Below are positions 42,187 to 50,220 of a stretch of DNA of 50,220 nt, in pieces. The notes under the pieces were generated by a model that had not been told where the DNA came from, searched no databases, and worked only from the letters and a program-made list of their open reading frames with translations. The DNA comes from Cytophagaceae bacterium UBA6715 (GTDB lineage Bacteria; Bacteroidota; Bacteroidia; Cytophagales; Spirosomataceae). Positions within the stretch are counted from its first letter, which is position 1; every line of letters begins with the position of its first letter. The DNA lies in contig DKIP01000050.1 in NCBI GenBank assembly GCA_002454335.1, positions 1 through 50,220 on the forward strand. Direction: 5' to 3'. The position numbers and the translations under genes were made by a program.

Positions 42187-44105
42187 TAGTTGGCCGCTTG
42201 ATAAATGACTAATCCTTGATCTAAAAAGGATACGAAATGATTAATATCTGCATCAAACGCAACTGGCTTCACCATCGGTGCGGCATCCTTGCGCGGGTCC
42301 AACAAGACATAATGTGGCTGTGCATTCGAATTAAAGCGAGTAATCTGAAAGTCCAGATTTTGATCTCCTAAGGTTTTCTTTTCTTGGCCATCCACCTTGG
42401 ATACATACCATTGCTCCGCAGGCAATTCTGTCTTGTCATCGCAGTAGAGCGCAACGACAACGTATTTTTCCTGCAGGCGTTTTAATACCTGCGGGTCGGA
42501 CCATACATTCTCCTCCATTTTCCGACAGTTCACACAGCCATGACCGGTGAAGTCGATGAATAAAGGCTTGTTAACTTGCAGCGCATAGGCTTTGGCTTCC
42601 TCAAAATCAAAGAACCCTTGTAAGCCCAAAGGTAATGTAAGAAAATCTGCATATTTCTTTTGGCCTTGATCCGTTTTCACGGGTGCTGCGAGACTTGTTG
42701 CAGATCCCTTGAAATCTTGTGAGCTTAACGGAGGTAACCAACCCGAAAGACCTTTTAAAGGTGCTCCGAACATCCCTGGAATTAAATAAATTACAAAAGC
42801 TAAAACAGCCGTAGCGAACAAGGTGCGCGGTACGGATAAGTTTTTGGCAGGCCCATCATGCGGCAAAGAAATCTTCCCAAATAGATACAACGTCAAGGCC
42901 GTAAATACCGCAATCCAGATCGCTAAGAAAATCTCACGATCTAACAAATGCCAGTGGTAAACCTGATCAGCCACACTTAAAAATTTGAATGCTAAGGCAA
43001 TTTCCAAGAAGCCCAATACAACCTTCACTTCATTCATCCAATTACCTGACTTGGGTAGCGACTTCATGAAACCAGGGAAGACAGCAAACAAGGTAAATGG
43101 AATCGCGAAGGCTAGGGAAAAGCCCAACATCCCAATGATCGGTTTCAAGAAAACTCCTTGCGATGCGGCAATAAGAATGGATCCCGCCAAAGGTCCCGTA
43201 CAAGAAAAAGACACTAAAACTAGGGTGAAAGCCATAAAAAAGACACCCATCAAGCCGCCTTTATCCGATTTGGCATCCACCGAATTCACCAAGCCAGAAG
43301 GCAAGACTATTTCAAATGCACCCAAGAATGAGATACCGAAAAACACGAAAATAACGAAGAACAAGAGATTCGGAATCCAGTGGGTACTCAAGAAATTCGC
43401 GAAACTAGCCCCTGCAAAGAATGCAAGTATCGTTCCAAAAAACACATAAATCAATACGATAAACAGCCCGTATAGAATTGCGAGACGCTTTCCCCCTTGT
43501 TTCTTCGTGAAAAAACTCACCGTCATGGGAATCAAGGGGTAAACACAGGGGGTCAATAGCGCTAATAATCCCGCCCCTAATGCCACAAAAAAGAATTCGA
43601 TTAAACCGCCTCCGGCTACATCAGAGGCTTTTTTTTTTGAATCTTCCGAAGCTGAAATCTTGAAATTACCTTTGATCGGTACACATAGTCCGCTTTCATT
43701 TGAGCAGGTTTGGGAATCATAAGACCCATCAATCACCCAATTCTCTGAGGTAAATTTAACTTTTTGGCGAAATTCCCCTTGCTCCGTGAAATACGTATAG
43801 GTTCCTCCCCAAATTTCTTTGTCTTCCTTACTATGTGGATTAATGGCTTTCAATGGGCCTACCGACTCAACGCCTAGACCCGGTTTTATCGAAATTGTTG
43901 TTACCACAGGTCCTAAATCCTTATCAAAATCCGATGAATATAAATACCAGCCTTTGTCAATAGTAACCTTGAATATCAATTCCGCCTCTTGACCTACAGT
44001 AGGTTGTGCAGGCGATAAAGACCATGACCATTTTGCCGGTGTCATTTTTTGTCCGTAAAGCTGAACCGATATAAATAAGAACAGCAATAAGTATTTTAAT
44101 TTCAT
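42186..44105 (-). CDS. dsbD: Thiol:disulfide interchange protein DsbD
   Basis: DsbD passes electrons from cytoplasmic thioredoxin to the periplasm. The 639-residue protein has a signal peptide, an N-terminal DsbD-alpha-like domain (about 20-155, two Cys in YDSQTCSNESGLCVPIKG), eight transmembrane helices (about 165-450) with redox cysteines in LLTPCVYPLIPMTVSF and SFSCTGPLAGS, and a C-terminal thioredoxin-like domain with Cys524-Val-Asn-Cys527 (FIDFTGHGCVNCRKME). The ATG at 44105 is chosen because a good promoter (TTTG-N18-TAATTTTG) lies at 44127-44156, so an upstream ATG at 44129 would fall at or before the transcription start. It can supply reductant for cytochrome c maturation. Confidence 0.94.
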   Translation of the reverse strand: MKLKYLLLFLFISVQLYGQKMTPAKWSWSLSPAQPTVGQEAELIFKVTIDKGWYLYSSDFDKDLGPVVTTISIKPGLGVESVGPLKAINPHSKEDKEIWGGTYTYFTEQGEFRQKVKFTSENWVIDGSYDSQTCSNESGLCVPIKGNFKISASEDSKKKASDVAGGGLIEFFFVALGAGLLALLTPCVYPLIPMTVSFFTKKQGGKRLAILYGLFIVLIYVFFGTILAFFAGASFANFLSTHWIPNLLFFVIFVFFGISFLGAFEIVLPSGLVNSVDAKSDKGGLMGVFFMAFTLVLVSFSCTGPLAGSILIAASQGVFLKPIIGMLGFSLAFAIPFTLFAVFPGFMKSLPKSGNWMNEVKVVLGFLEIALAFKFLSVADQVYHWHLLDREIFLAIWIAVFTALTLYLFGKISLPHDGPAKNLSVPRTLFATAVLAFVIYLIPGMFGAPLKGLSGWLPPLSSQDFKGSATSLAAPVKTDQGQKKYADFLTLPLGLQGFFDFEEAKAYALQVNKPLFIDFTGHGCVNCRKMEENVWSDPQVLKRLQEKYVVVALYCDDKTELPAEQWYVSKVDGQEKKTLGDQNLDFQITRFNSNAQPHYVLLDPRKDAAPMVKPVAFDADINHFVSFLDQGLVIYQAAN

Positions 44106-44126
44106 TTGTTGAAAAATTAATGCCTT

Positions 44127-44156
44127 CAAAATTACGCTTTTTTGTTGGGATACAAA
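44127..44156 (-). promoter_or_regulatory. Promoter of dsbD (Bacteroidota consensus)
   Basis: On the minus strand TTTG (44156-44153), an 18-nt spacer and TAATTTTG (44134-44127) match the consensus TTTG-N(18-19)-TAnnTTTG in every defined base. The implied transcription start is about 44120, so the ATG at 44105 is the likely start. Confidence 0.65.
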
Positions 44157-44191
44157 CGTGATATTTGTCGGGATAGTTCCTGCTTTTTCGT

Positions 44192-44222
44192 TTTTCTATT
44201 CAGATAAAAAAACGTAATTTTA
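44192..44222 (+). promoter_or_regulatory. Putative promoter of the glyA operon
   Basis: TAATTTTA (44215-44222, one mismatch to TAnnTTTG) is preceded by TTTTC (44192-44196) at 18 nt. The leader before the glyA ATG would be about 30 nt. Confidence 0.4.
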
Positions 44223-44259
44223 CACCCTTAAAATACGTAATCAAGAACATCTTATATTC

Positions 44260-45552
44260 ATGGCTGCTAGCACATTCCCCACCCAACGCGACAACGAAAT
44301 TTTTTCATTAATTAGTCAAGAGGCTCACCGACAAGAATTCGGAATTGAGTTAATTGCTTCGGAGAACTTTACATCCCCACAGGTGATGGAAGCGCAAGGA
44401 AGTGTATTGACAAACAAATATGCGGAAGGACTTCCAGGAAAGCGTTATTATGGCGGTTGCGAAGTAGTAGATGAGGTAGAAACCTTGGCTATTGAGCGTG
44501 CAAAGAAATTATTTGGTGCGACTTGGGCGAACGTGCAACCGCACTCAGGTGCCCAAGCAAATGCAGCCGTTTTCTTGTCATTCTTAAATCCAGGTGATAA
44601 AATTTTAGGATTTGACCTGTCGCATGGCGGCCACTTATCGCACGGTTCTCCAGTGAATTTCTCTGGAAAATACTTCCAAGCATTCTTCTACGGCGTAGAA
44701 AAAGAAACGGGTTTAATCGATTGGGATAAAGTAGAAGCAACTGCTTTAAAAGAAAAACCAAGATTGATCATTTGTGGTGCATCTGCTTACTCGCGCGATT
44801 GGGATTATGCACGTTTGCGTGCGATTGCTGATCAAGTAGGTGCCATCTTATTAGCCGATATTTCACACCCTTCGGCATTAATCGCGAAAGGATTGTTGAA
44901 TAACCCGATGCAACATTGTCACATCGTTACAACAACAACACACAAAACATTGCGTGGACCACGTGGTGGTTTGATTATGATGGGCAACGATTTTGAAAAC
45001 CCATTTGGTTTCAAAACATTGAAAGGTGATTTGAAATTAATGTCGGCTTGTTTAGACGGCGCCGTGTTTCCTGGAACACAAGGAGGTCCATTAGAGCATG
45101 TGATTGCGGCGAAAGCAATTGCATTTGGCGAGGCATTAACGCCAACATTCGAAACTTATGCAAAGCAAGTGCAATCCAATGCACAAGCAATGGCAAAAGC
45201 ATTCTTGGCCAAAGGATATGATATTATCTCAGGAGGCACAGATAACCATTTGATGTTAATCGACTTACGACCAAAAGGTTTGAGCGGCAAATTGGCTGAA
45301 AATACGTTGATCCAAGCGGATATTACAATTAACAAAAACATGGTGCCATTTGATGACAAATCTCCTTTTGTTACATCGGGTATGCGTGTGGGTACAGCGG
45401 CGATGACAACGCGGGGCTTGAAAGAAGCTGATATGACTCAAATCGTTGAGATGGTGGACAAGGCTTTGATGAACCATGATAACGAGGCTGTATTAAAAAC
45501 TATCAAAGGAGAAGTAAACGAGTGGGTAAAACAATTCCCATTATACCTATAA
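44260..45552 (+). CDS. glyA: Serine hydroxymethyltransferase
   Basis: This PLP enzyme interconverts serine and glycine while feeding one-carbon units to tetrahydrofolate. The 430 residues match the family. The PLP Lys229 is in [14 protein letters not shown]. Other motifs are [59 protein letters not shown] and [14 protein letters not shown]. It leads a plus-strand run glyA-tatC-ABC-F-VF530 with gaps of 9, 6 and 4 nt. Confidence 0.98.
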   Translation: MAASTFPTQRDNEIFSLISQEAHRQEFGIELIASENFTSPQVMEAQGSVLTNKYAEGLPGKRYYGGCEVVDEVETLAIERAKKLFGATWANVQPHSGAQANAAVFLSFLNPGDKILGFDLSHGGHLSHGSPVNFSGKYFQAFFYGVEKETGLIDWDKVEATALKEKPRLIICGASAYSRDWDYARLRAIADQVGAILLADISHPSALIAKGLLNNPMQHCHIVTTTTHKTLRGPRGGLIMMGNDFENPFGFKTLKGDLKLMSACLDGAVFPGTQGGPLEHVIAAKAIAFGEALTPTFETYAKQVQSNAQAMAKAFLAKGYDIISGGTDNHLMLIDLRPKGLSGKLAENTLIQADITINKNMVPFDDKSPFVTSGMRVGTAAMTTRGLKEADMTQIVEMVDKALMNHDNEAVLKTIKGEVNEWVKQFPLYL

Positions 45553-45561
45553 TTAACAAAA

Positions 45562-46425
45562 ATGGCTTTAGATCAAGATTGGGACGATGAACTAGACGAG
45601 GATAAAGATGGGACGGAAATGTCCTTTCTCGATCACCTGGAGGAATTGCGCTGGCACATCATCCGGTCCATCGCCTCTATCTTGATTTTTACCATTGCTG
45701 CCTGGATATTCCGAAACGAAATATTCGGAATCATCATTATGGGGCCTACCAAAGTCGATTTTTGGACGAATCAAGTCCTATGTCGCTTGGCAGATATTAC
45801 GGGAATGACTAGCTTATGCATGCAGCAAGCTGATTTTATCTTGCAGTCTAGAGAGGTCTCAGGCCAATTCATGATGGCCTTAACGCAATCAATTATTGTA
45901 GGATTGATGTTCGCGTTTCCGTACGCATTTTATGAAGTTTGGCGCTTCATTCGTCCAGGTCTTAAATCCAAAGAACTAAAAGCGGCGCGGGGAGCGGTTT
46001 TCTGGGTCTCACTGTTGTTCTTCATCGGTGTATCGTTTGGATATTTCGTTGTAGCGCCCATGGCAATCAACTTCTTGGCTAATTTTAAATTGGACCCATC
46101 CATCCAAAATCAATTTGACATCAACGATTACATCTCGTTATTGTCGATGTTGACACTCGCTTGTGGCTTAACATTCCAATTACCCATGATTGCATTCGTG
46201 TTATCGCAAGTGGGTATTTTGACACCTTCCTTCATGCGCGAATATCGCAAGCATGCTTTGATCGTCATCTTGTTAGTGGCAGCGATTATTACGCCATCAC
46301 CGGATGTGATTTCCCAATTGCTGGTCGCGTTTCCACTTTTCGGATTATACGAAATCAGCATCATCGTTTCGGGCCGTGTATTACGCAGAAAAATGCGTGA
46401 AGAGGCTGCAGAAGCAAACGACTAA
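45562..46425 (+). CDS. tatC: Sec-independent protein translocase TatC
   Basis: TatC is the receptor for twin-arginine signal peptides. The 287-residue protein starts with acidic residues, then the signature MSFLDHLEELRWHIIRS, followed by about six transmembrane helices, with family motifs FAFPYAFYEVWRFIRPGL and a conserved Glu/Gly-rich periplasmic region, and the C-terminal LLVAAIITPSPDVISQLLVAFPLFGLYEISIIVSG. TatA/B is not encoded in the window, so it lies elsewhere. It is probably cotranscribed with glyA and the ABC-F gene. Confidence 0.96.
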   Translation: MALDQDWDDELDEDKDGTEMSFLDHLEELRWHIIRSIASILIFTIAAWIFRNEIFGIIIMGPTKVDFWTNQVLCRLADITGMTSLCMQQADFILQSREVSGQFMMALTQSIIVGLMFAFPYAFYEVWRFIRPGLKSKELKAARGAVFWVSLLFFIGVSFGYFVVAPMAINFLANFKLDPSIQNQFDINDYISLLSMLTLACGLTFQLPMIAFVLSQVGILTPSFMREYRKHALIVILLVAAIITPSPDVISQLLVAFPLFGLYEISIIVSGRVLRRKMREEAAEAND

Positions 46426-46431
46426 AATCTC

Positions 46432-48291
46432 ATGAATTATCTATCGGCGGAGAATATTTCGCGAAATCTTGGCGAACGCTGGGTGTTTAAAAACCTATTT
46501 TTCGGCTTACAGAAAGGCGAAAAAGTGGCGCTCATCGGAAAAAACGGAACGGGTAAAACAACCCTGATGGAATCCATCATGGGCATGCAATCCCCCGACG
46601 AAGGCAAGATCACCATCCGCAAGGGAATCCGTGTAGGTTATCTACCGCAAAACCCCATTTTTGCCGAGAATGAACGCGTCTTGAATTATCTGTTTTCGGA
46701 TGATTTACCTAGCGCCGTAGCGATAAAAGCTTACGAAAAAGCGATGCTATCCGGCGATCCACAAGAATTAGAAGATTCCTTCGCCTTAATGGAGGCAAAT
46801 AATGCCTGGGATTACGAGGCAAGAGCCAAACAAATCATTTCCCGATTGGGGATTCCGGATGGCGACCAACAAGTGTCTACCCTCTCAGGAGGACAAAAAA
46901 AACGTCTTTCTTTGGCGAAATTATTGATTGAGAGTCCTGATATTATGATTCTGGATGAGCCAACTAACCATTTGGACATTGAGACCATTGAATGGTTAGA
47001 AGGTATTTTATCGGGACCTAATGTGACCGTTTTAGTCGTATCCCACGACCGCTATTTCTTAGATAAGGTTTGTAACAAAATGATGGAACTGGCAAACGGT
47101 TCAATCTATACCTACGAAGGGAATTACGGATATTTCTTGGAGAAAAAAGCGGAGCGTGAAGCATCTGAAGCGAGTACCGTAGCGAAAGCGAAAAACCTTT
47201 ACCGCAAGGAATTGGAATGGATGCGTCGCCAACCCAAGGCGCGGGGAACCAAAGCCCAATATCGAATCGATGCTTTCGCCGAAACGGAAGAAGTGGCGCA
47301 TCGTAAAGTCGATGATAGCAAGTTGGAATTAAACATTCAAATGTCCCGATTGGGGAATAAAATCATTGAAATTAACCACCTAAAAAAAGCATGGGGGGAG
47401 AAGAAAATCGTCAATGATTTCACGTATACATTTAAGAAAAAAGACCGTATTGGGATTGTTGGTAAAAATGGTGCAGGAAAAACAACCTTCTTGCAGTTAT
47501 TGACCGGCTTGGAACAACCTGATTCAGGAACGATCGATCCAGGCGAGACTTTGGTCATCGGTTATTATACGCAGTTGCCTTTTGAATTCAAGCCAGAACA
47601 ACGCGTTATCGATACGATTACAGAGATTGCGGAGGTAATTCCTTATGGCAAGAATGAGTCTTTGACACCAAGTCAATTCTTGAGTAAGTTTTTGTTCCCC
47701 ACGGCCCAGCAATACACCCCTGTGGCGAAGCTATCGGGTGGCGAGAAAAAGCGTTTGCAGTTGATGCAGGTCTTGGTAAAGAACCCGAATTTCTTGATTC
47801 TGGATGAGCCTACAAATGATTTGGACTTAGATACGCTTCAGTTACTCGAAGACTTCTTGAGTGAGTTCCAGGGTTGCCTATTGCTCGTTTCGCACGATCG
47901 CTACTTTATGGATAATTTGGTGGACCAATTGATCTTGGTGGAAGGCGAAGGTGAGGTTAATTTCTTTAATGGAAACTATACGGATTACCGTATTTCCTTA
48001 GAGAACAAGGAAAAGGAATCAGCAACCGTTACAAAAGCTGCTCCCGTAGAGCAACCGGTTGTACCTGCTCAAAAAGGGGCTAAATTGAGTTTCAAGGAAC
48101 AGAAAGAATTTGAAGATTTGGAGAAAGAAATGGCCAAATTGGAAGCTGAAAAAGAAGCTTTGATTGAAAAACTCAATGGAGGTTCGGAGGATTTTCAGTT
48201 ATTAGCCAACTGGGCAAAGGAAATCGAAGCATTAAAGAATACCTTAGAAGAAAAAGAATTACGCTGGTTAGAACTATCTGAAAGAGCATAA
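46432..48291 (+). CDS. ABC-F family ATPase (Uup-like)
   Basis: This is a soluble, ribosome-associated ABC-F protein of 619 residues. Two ABC cassettes are present: Walker A GKNGTGKTT (about residue 37) with signature LSGGQKKRLSLA and Walker B IMILDEPTNHLD, and GKNGAGKTT (about 345) with LSGGEKKRLQLM and FLILDEPTNDLD. Between them is the inter-domain linker (AREASEASTVAKAKNLYRKELEWMRRQPKARGTK), and the end is a C-terminal coiled coil (about 560-615) as in Uup. Translation-factor and DNA-repair roles are known for the family; resistance is not implied. Confidence 0.94.
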   Translation: MNYLSAENISRNLGERWVFKNLFFGLQKGEKVALIGKNGTGKTTLMESIMGMQSPDEGKITIRKGIRVGYLPQNPIFAENERVLNYLFSDDLPSAVAIKAYEKAMLSGDPQELEDSFALMEANNAWDYEARAKQIISRLGIPDGDQQVSTLSGGQKKRLSLAKLLIESPDIMILDEPTNHLDIETIEWLEGILSGPNVTVLVVSHDRYFLDKVCNKMMELANGSIYTYEGNYGYFLEKKAEREASEASTVAKAKNLYRKELEWMRRQPKARGTKAQYRIDAFAETEEVAHRKVDDSKLELNIQMSRLGNKIIEINHLKKAWGEKKIVNDFTYTFKKKDRIGIVGKNGAGKTTFLQLLTGLEQPDSGTIDPGETLVIGYYTQLPFEFKPEQRVIDTITEIAEVIPYGKNESLTPSQFLSKFLFPTAQQYTPVAKLSGGEKKRLQLMQVLVKNPNFLILDEPTNDLDLDTLQLLEDFLSEFQGCLLLVSHDRYFMDNLVDQLILVEGEGEVNFFNGNYTDYRISLENKEKESATVTKAAPVEQPVVPAQKGAKLSFKEQKEFEDLEKEMAKLEAEKEALIEKLNGGSEDFQLLANWAKEIEALKNTLEEKELRWLELSERA

Positions 48292-48295
48292 AACG

Positions 48296-48517
48296 ATGGA
48301 TCCATTAGAAGGCAAAACGCTTAAGTTTATTGTTGAGTATTTAGTTGACAAGTATGGCTGGGAAGGTCTTGCAAGTCGCATTCGAATCAATTGTTTTGCG
48401 CATGAACCTAGTGTTAATTCGAGCCTAACCTTTTTACGTAAAACGGATTGGGCAAGAAAGAAAGTCGAAAATTTATACATCAAAGCTATCCGAATGGATG
48501 AACATCCTCCGAAATAA
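48296..48517 (+). CDS. VF530 family DNA-binding protein (DUF2132)
   Basis: The 73-residue protein matches the VF530/DUF2132 family: LEGKTLKFIVEYLVDKYGWEGLASRIRINCFAHEPSVNSSLTFLRKTDWARKKVENLYI. This fold is helical and members are reported to bind DNA; the physiological role is not known to me. It starts 4 nt after the ABC-F gene and is followed immediately by a strong terminator, so it is the last gene of the glyA operon. Confidence 0.92.
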   Translation: MDPLEGKTLKFIVEYLVDKYGWEGLASRIRINCFAHEPSVNSSLTFLRKTDWARKKVENLYIKAIRMDEHPPK

Positions 48518-48521
48518 AAAA

Positions 48522-48550
48522 AGAAGCCCCGCATGGGGCTTCTCTCTTTT
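48522..48550 (+). terminator. Rho-independent terminator of the glyA-VF530 operon
   Basis: A perfect 9-bp GC-rich stem (AGAAGCCCC at 48522-48530 with 48535-48543) and 4-nt GCAT loop are followed by a C/T run (CTCTTTT). It begins 4 nt after the VF530 stop codon. Confidence 0.88.
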
Positions 48551-48561
48551 GGTACTTGATT

Positions 48562-48581
48562 CCCTAGGCTAAAGCCTAGGG
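48562..48581. repeat. 20-nt palindrome, possibly REP-like or a terminator for the minus-strand gene
   Basis: CCCTAGGCT (48562-48570) is repeated inverted at 48573-48581 with two bases between. It lies 9 nt after the stop of the right-edge gene on the minus strand. No T-run follows on that strand, so a standard terminator is doubtful. Confidence 0.45.
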
Positions 48582-48589
48582 TTATTCAT

Positions 48590-50220
48590 TTAGTTCTCAA
48601 AGAAGAACTCTTTCAACGCATACAATGGTTTATCACCAGCGCCAGGATTGACAAATACAAAGTACAAATCATTCACGCCTGTAACTGCAACGGACATAGC
48701 TGTTTGACCCGCTTTTTGAATATCAATACTACCCGCAAGTTTACCCGTTGGGCTACCTAAGTGCAACTCAAGTTTACCACCAGCCGTTTGCCCTGGTAAA
48801 ACAAACGCACTTATGTTGATATTTTTGATACCCGTTAAATCGATTTGATTGAAAGATGCGTAACCTTGATCACCCGTCGCAACCAAAATTTCGCCCAAAC
48901 CATCCACTTTCGTTTTCATTGTTTTCGCATTGGCATCGCAAGAACCCGCAGCAACTTTTGCATCGCGCAATGTTACCACTTTTTGTCCTGTTGCAGGAGC
49001 CATTTTTCCATTTCCTTTATCTGTATAAGATGCAGAGAAAATAAACGTTCCTGGCTTGCCTTTATCAGAAGTTACATAGGCCCCTTTAACTGGTTGGGAA
49101 GCTTTCTTCTTATCCGAAAGACCTAAGATATAAATGACCATTTCACGCGCATCAGCTTTCGAAACTTGTGGATGGGCAGCCATCACTTGCTCGCCCCAAA
49201 CACCGCCTCCGCCACTAATGACTTTCTTCGAAAGCTCATCAATGTTCTGTGAACTCGCACGGTATTTCTTCGCGATTTCATTGTAAGCAGGTCCAATCGA
49301 TTTCTTATCCAAGGCATGGCATGTCTTACAATCTGACAAATCAATTAAACGCTTTCCATTCGAGAATGTCGTATTGCTCTTATGACCTTGCTCAATGATC
49401 GTTTTGTCATAACCTTCCAGATAGTTGATATTTAACACAACATCTTCTTCCGCAATTTTATTACTTGCCAAAGAACCATCTTCTTTATCATCAACGGATA
49501 CTTGGTATTTCACCGATTTATCATTCCAATAGAAGCTCTTATTCCCTTCGATTTGTACATCCACTTTCGGCACATCATTACCTACTTTGATACGTAACGA
49601 AGCTGTATTTGAATTTCCCTTGTTGTCTTTTACTTTCAAGACTACATTGTAAATACCCGCTTTTGTATAGGTATAAGAAGGATTCGCGGCCGAACTTGTT
49701 TGGCCATTACCGAAATTCCACTGATAAGTAATCGGATCTTTATCAAAATCTACCGTTCCTTCTGATGAGAATTTCACTTGCATCGGAGCAGCGCCTTCTT
49801 TTTTGCTTGCAGTAGCTACGACTTTAGGCGTACGATTACCCGCATTGTATTCCAATTTGAATAAGACAGCCTCTTCGTTTTGTGCAAACCAGTTTGGACC
49901 ATATTCCAAGCCATAGATGGCTCCATCTTTCGAGAACGTGAAATCCATCGGATGTGAGAAAGTTGTTCCTGGCAAGAAACGCTCCATGCTCAAATAATCT
50001 CCATTTGCCTTCATGCTAACCGTGTAAACCATATCACGTGCCCAATCGTAGGCGAACAACTTGCCATCGTAGTAGTTTGGCAATTTAACTTTCGAATCCT
50101 TTGGATAGTCGGCGCTGTAGTAAACGCCACCTGCCATCGCATTACGAGAGCCTTTACCCATCACTGGGAATTCAGGTGATTCTCCATATGGATAGTAAAT
50201 AAACGCCTTTTGTGCCGCTG
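48590..50220 (-). CDS. C-terminal part of a secreted PQQ-type sugar dehydrogenase / PKD / cytochrome c / CBM-like protein (partial)
   Basis: The reading frame stays open to the right edge of the window, so the N-terminus is missing; about 543 residues are seen. In order: end of a glucose/sorbosone-dehydrogenase-like propeller (MAGGVYYSADYP, YDGKLFAYDWARDMVYTVSM, SKDGAIYGLEYGPNWFAQNEEAVLFKLEYNAGNRTP), a PKD domain (GTVDFDKDPITYQWNFGNGQTS), a spacer, a c-type cytochrome domain with Cys-Lys-Thr-Cys-His (nucleotides 49330-49316) and a Met-rich region (VWGEQVMAAHPQVS), and a C-terminal carbohydrate-binding-module-like beta domain ending KPLYALKEFFFEN. Apparent ATG or GTG starts near 50164 are internal. 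The likely role is oxidation of a sugar-like substrate in the periplasm or at the cell surface with electrons passed to the haem. Confidence 0.85.
   Translation of the reverse strand, partial: AAQKAFIYYPYGESPEFPVMGKGSRNAMAGGVYYSADYPKDSKVKLPNYYDGKLFAYDWARDMVYTVSMKANGDYLSMERFLPGTTFSHPMDFTFSKDGAIYGLEYGPNWFAQNEEAVLFKLEYNAGNRTPKVVATASKKEGAAPMQVKFSSEGTVDFDKDPITYQWNFGNGQTSSAANPSYTYTKAGIYNVVLKVKDNKGNSNTASLRIKVGNDVPKVDVQIEGNKSFYWNDKSVKYQVSVDDKEDGSLASNKIAEEDVVLNINYLEGYDKTIIEQGHKSNTTFSNGKRLIDLSDCKTCHALDKKSIGPAYNEIAKKYRASSQNIDELSKKVISGGGGVWGEQVMAAHPQVSKADAREMVIYILGLSDKKKASQPVKGAYVTSDKGKPGTFIFSASYTDKGNGKMAPATGQKVVTLRDAKVAAGSCDANAKTMKTKVDGLGEILVATGDQGYASFNQIDLTGIKNINISAFVLPGQTAGGKLELHLGSPTGKLAGSIDIQKAGQTAMSVAVTGVNDLYFVFVNPGAGDKPLYALKEFFFEN

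Noticed and set aside
42985..43449. A 154-codon plus-strand open frame antisense to dsbD
   Set aside because: Its translation is Lys/Pro/Thr-rich and mirrors the reversed hydrophobic helices of dsbD; a shadow of that gene.
44120..44215. A long-range inverted repeat (ATTACGCTTTTTT and AAAAAAACGTAAT) between dsbD and glyA
   Set aside because: The arms are about 70 nt apart, imperfect and homopolymer-rich; they coincide with the two promoters and probably reflect A/T runs only.
1..50220. Defence, mobile or CRISPR systems
   Set aside because: I looked for direct-repeat arrays, transposase or integrase motifs, and restriction-modification, toxin-antitoxin or retron-like genes on both strands and found none; all the larger genes have housekeeping or common accessory matches.

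Overview
The window looks like a stretch of core chromosome from a free-living, aerobic, pigmented member of the Bacteroidota, most likely Cytophagales. The evidence is a TonB-dependent receptor with an N-terminal carboxypeptidase-regulatory-like domain, BatD, a phosphosulfolactate-synthase homologue, LytS/LytTR signalling, a CruF-type carotenoid protein, and recurrent upstream elements of the Bacteroidota housekeeping type (TTTG about 18-21 nt before TAnnTTTG). Shine-Dalgarno sequences are mostly absent. I cannot name the genus. There are 49 protein genes and one tRNA. I see no insertion sequence, prophage, CRISPR array, toxin-antitoxin pair or defence island, and no gene-free stretch longer than about 300 bases.

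Layout. 1-5.8 kb: uvrA and a TonB-dependent receptor (both minus). 6.0-8.1 kb: a DUF3089 hydrolase-like lipoprotein and mannose-1-phosphate guanylyltransferase (plus). 8.1-10.3 kb: a minus-strand set of NYN-domain protein, CruF-like carotenoid protein and a MerR/B12 regulator with the CarH photoreceptor motifs. 10.4-15.8 kb: tRNA-His, Mn-type SOD, tadA, aroC, batD and two outer-membrane-type proteins (minus). 16-21.6 kb: a phytanoyl-CoA-dioxygenase-like enzyme, ruvX with a YcxB-like membrane protein, a phosphoribosyltransferase, the tight operon comA-dedA-aroE, a DUF2147 protein and a hotdog thioesterase. 21.6-24.0 kb: feoAB (minus). 24.2-30.2 kb: a cytochrome c maturation operon (ccmB, ccmC, ccmD-like, ccmE, ccmF, a 73-residue membrane protein) followed by a CNNM/CorC-type protein. 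30.2-31.7 kb: menF and a thioesterase probably acting in menaquinone synthesis (minus). 31.8-34.2 kb: histidine phosphatase, LytS-type kinase and LytTR regulator. 34.2-41.7 kb: AI-2E-type permease, orphan OmpR-type regulator, glycosyl-hydrolase-like protein, ferredoxin-type reductase, aldo/keto reductase, M3 peptidase and a small lipoprotein. 41.7-44.1 kb: dsbD with a small membrane protein (minus). 44.3-48.5 kb: glyA-tatC-ABC-F-VF530 ending in a strong terminator. 48.6 kb to the right edge: the C-terminal part of a large secreted dehydrogenase/PKD/cytochrome c/CBM-like protein.

How the parts fit. Several genes concern respiration and its metal supply. FeoAB imports ferrous iron and lies divergently from the haem-handling ccm operon. 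MenF supplies isochorismate for menaquinone. DsbD can provide periplasmic reductant for apocytochromes. The right-edge protein carries a haem c motif that the ccm system would have to fill. The most notable observations are the Cys-type CcmE (CxxxY instead of HxxxY) in a ccm cluster with no visible ccmA, ccmG or ccmH, and the CarH-like light/B12 regulator downstream of a carotenoid gene. I did not find a clearly new multi-gene system. The best candidate for something undescribed is the small membrane protein fused translationally to the end of ccmF.
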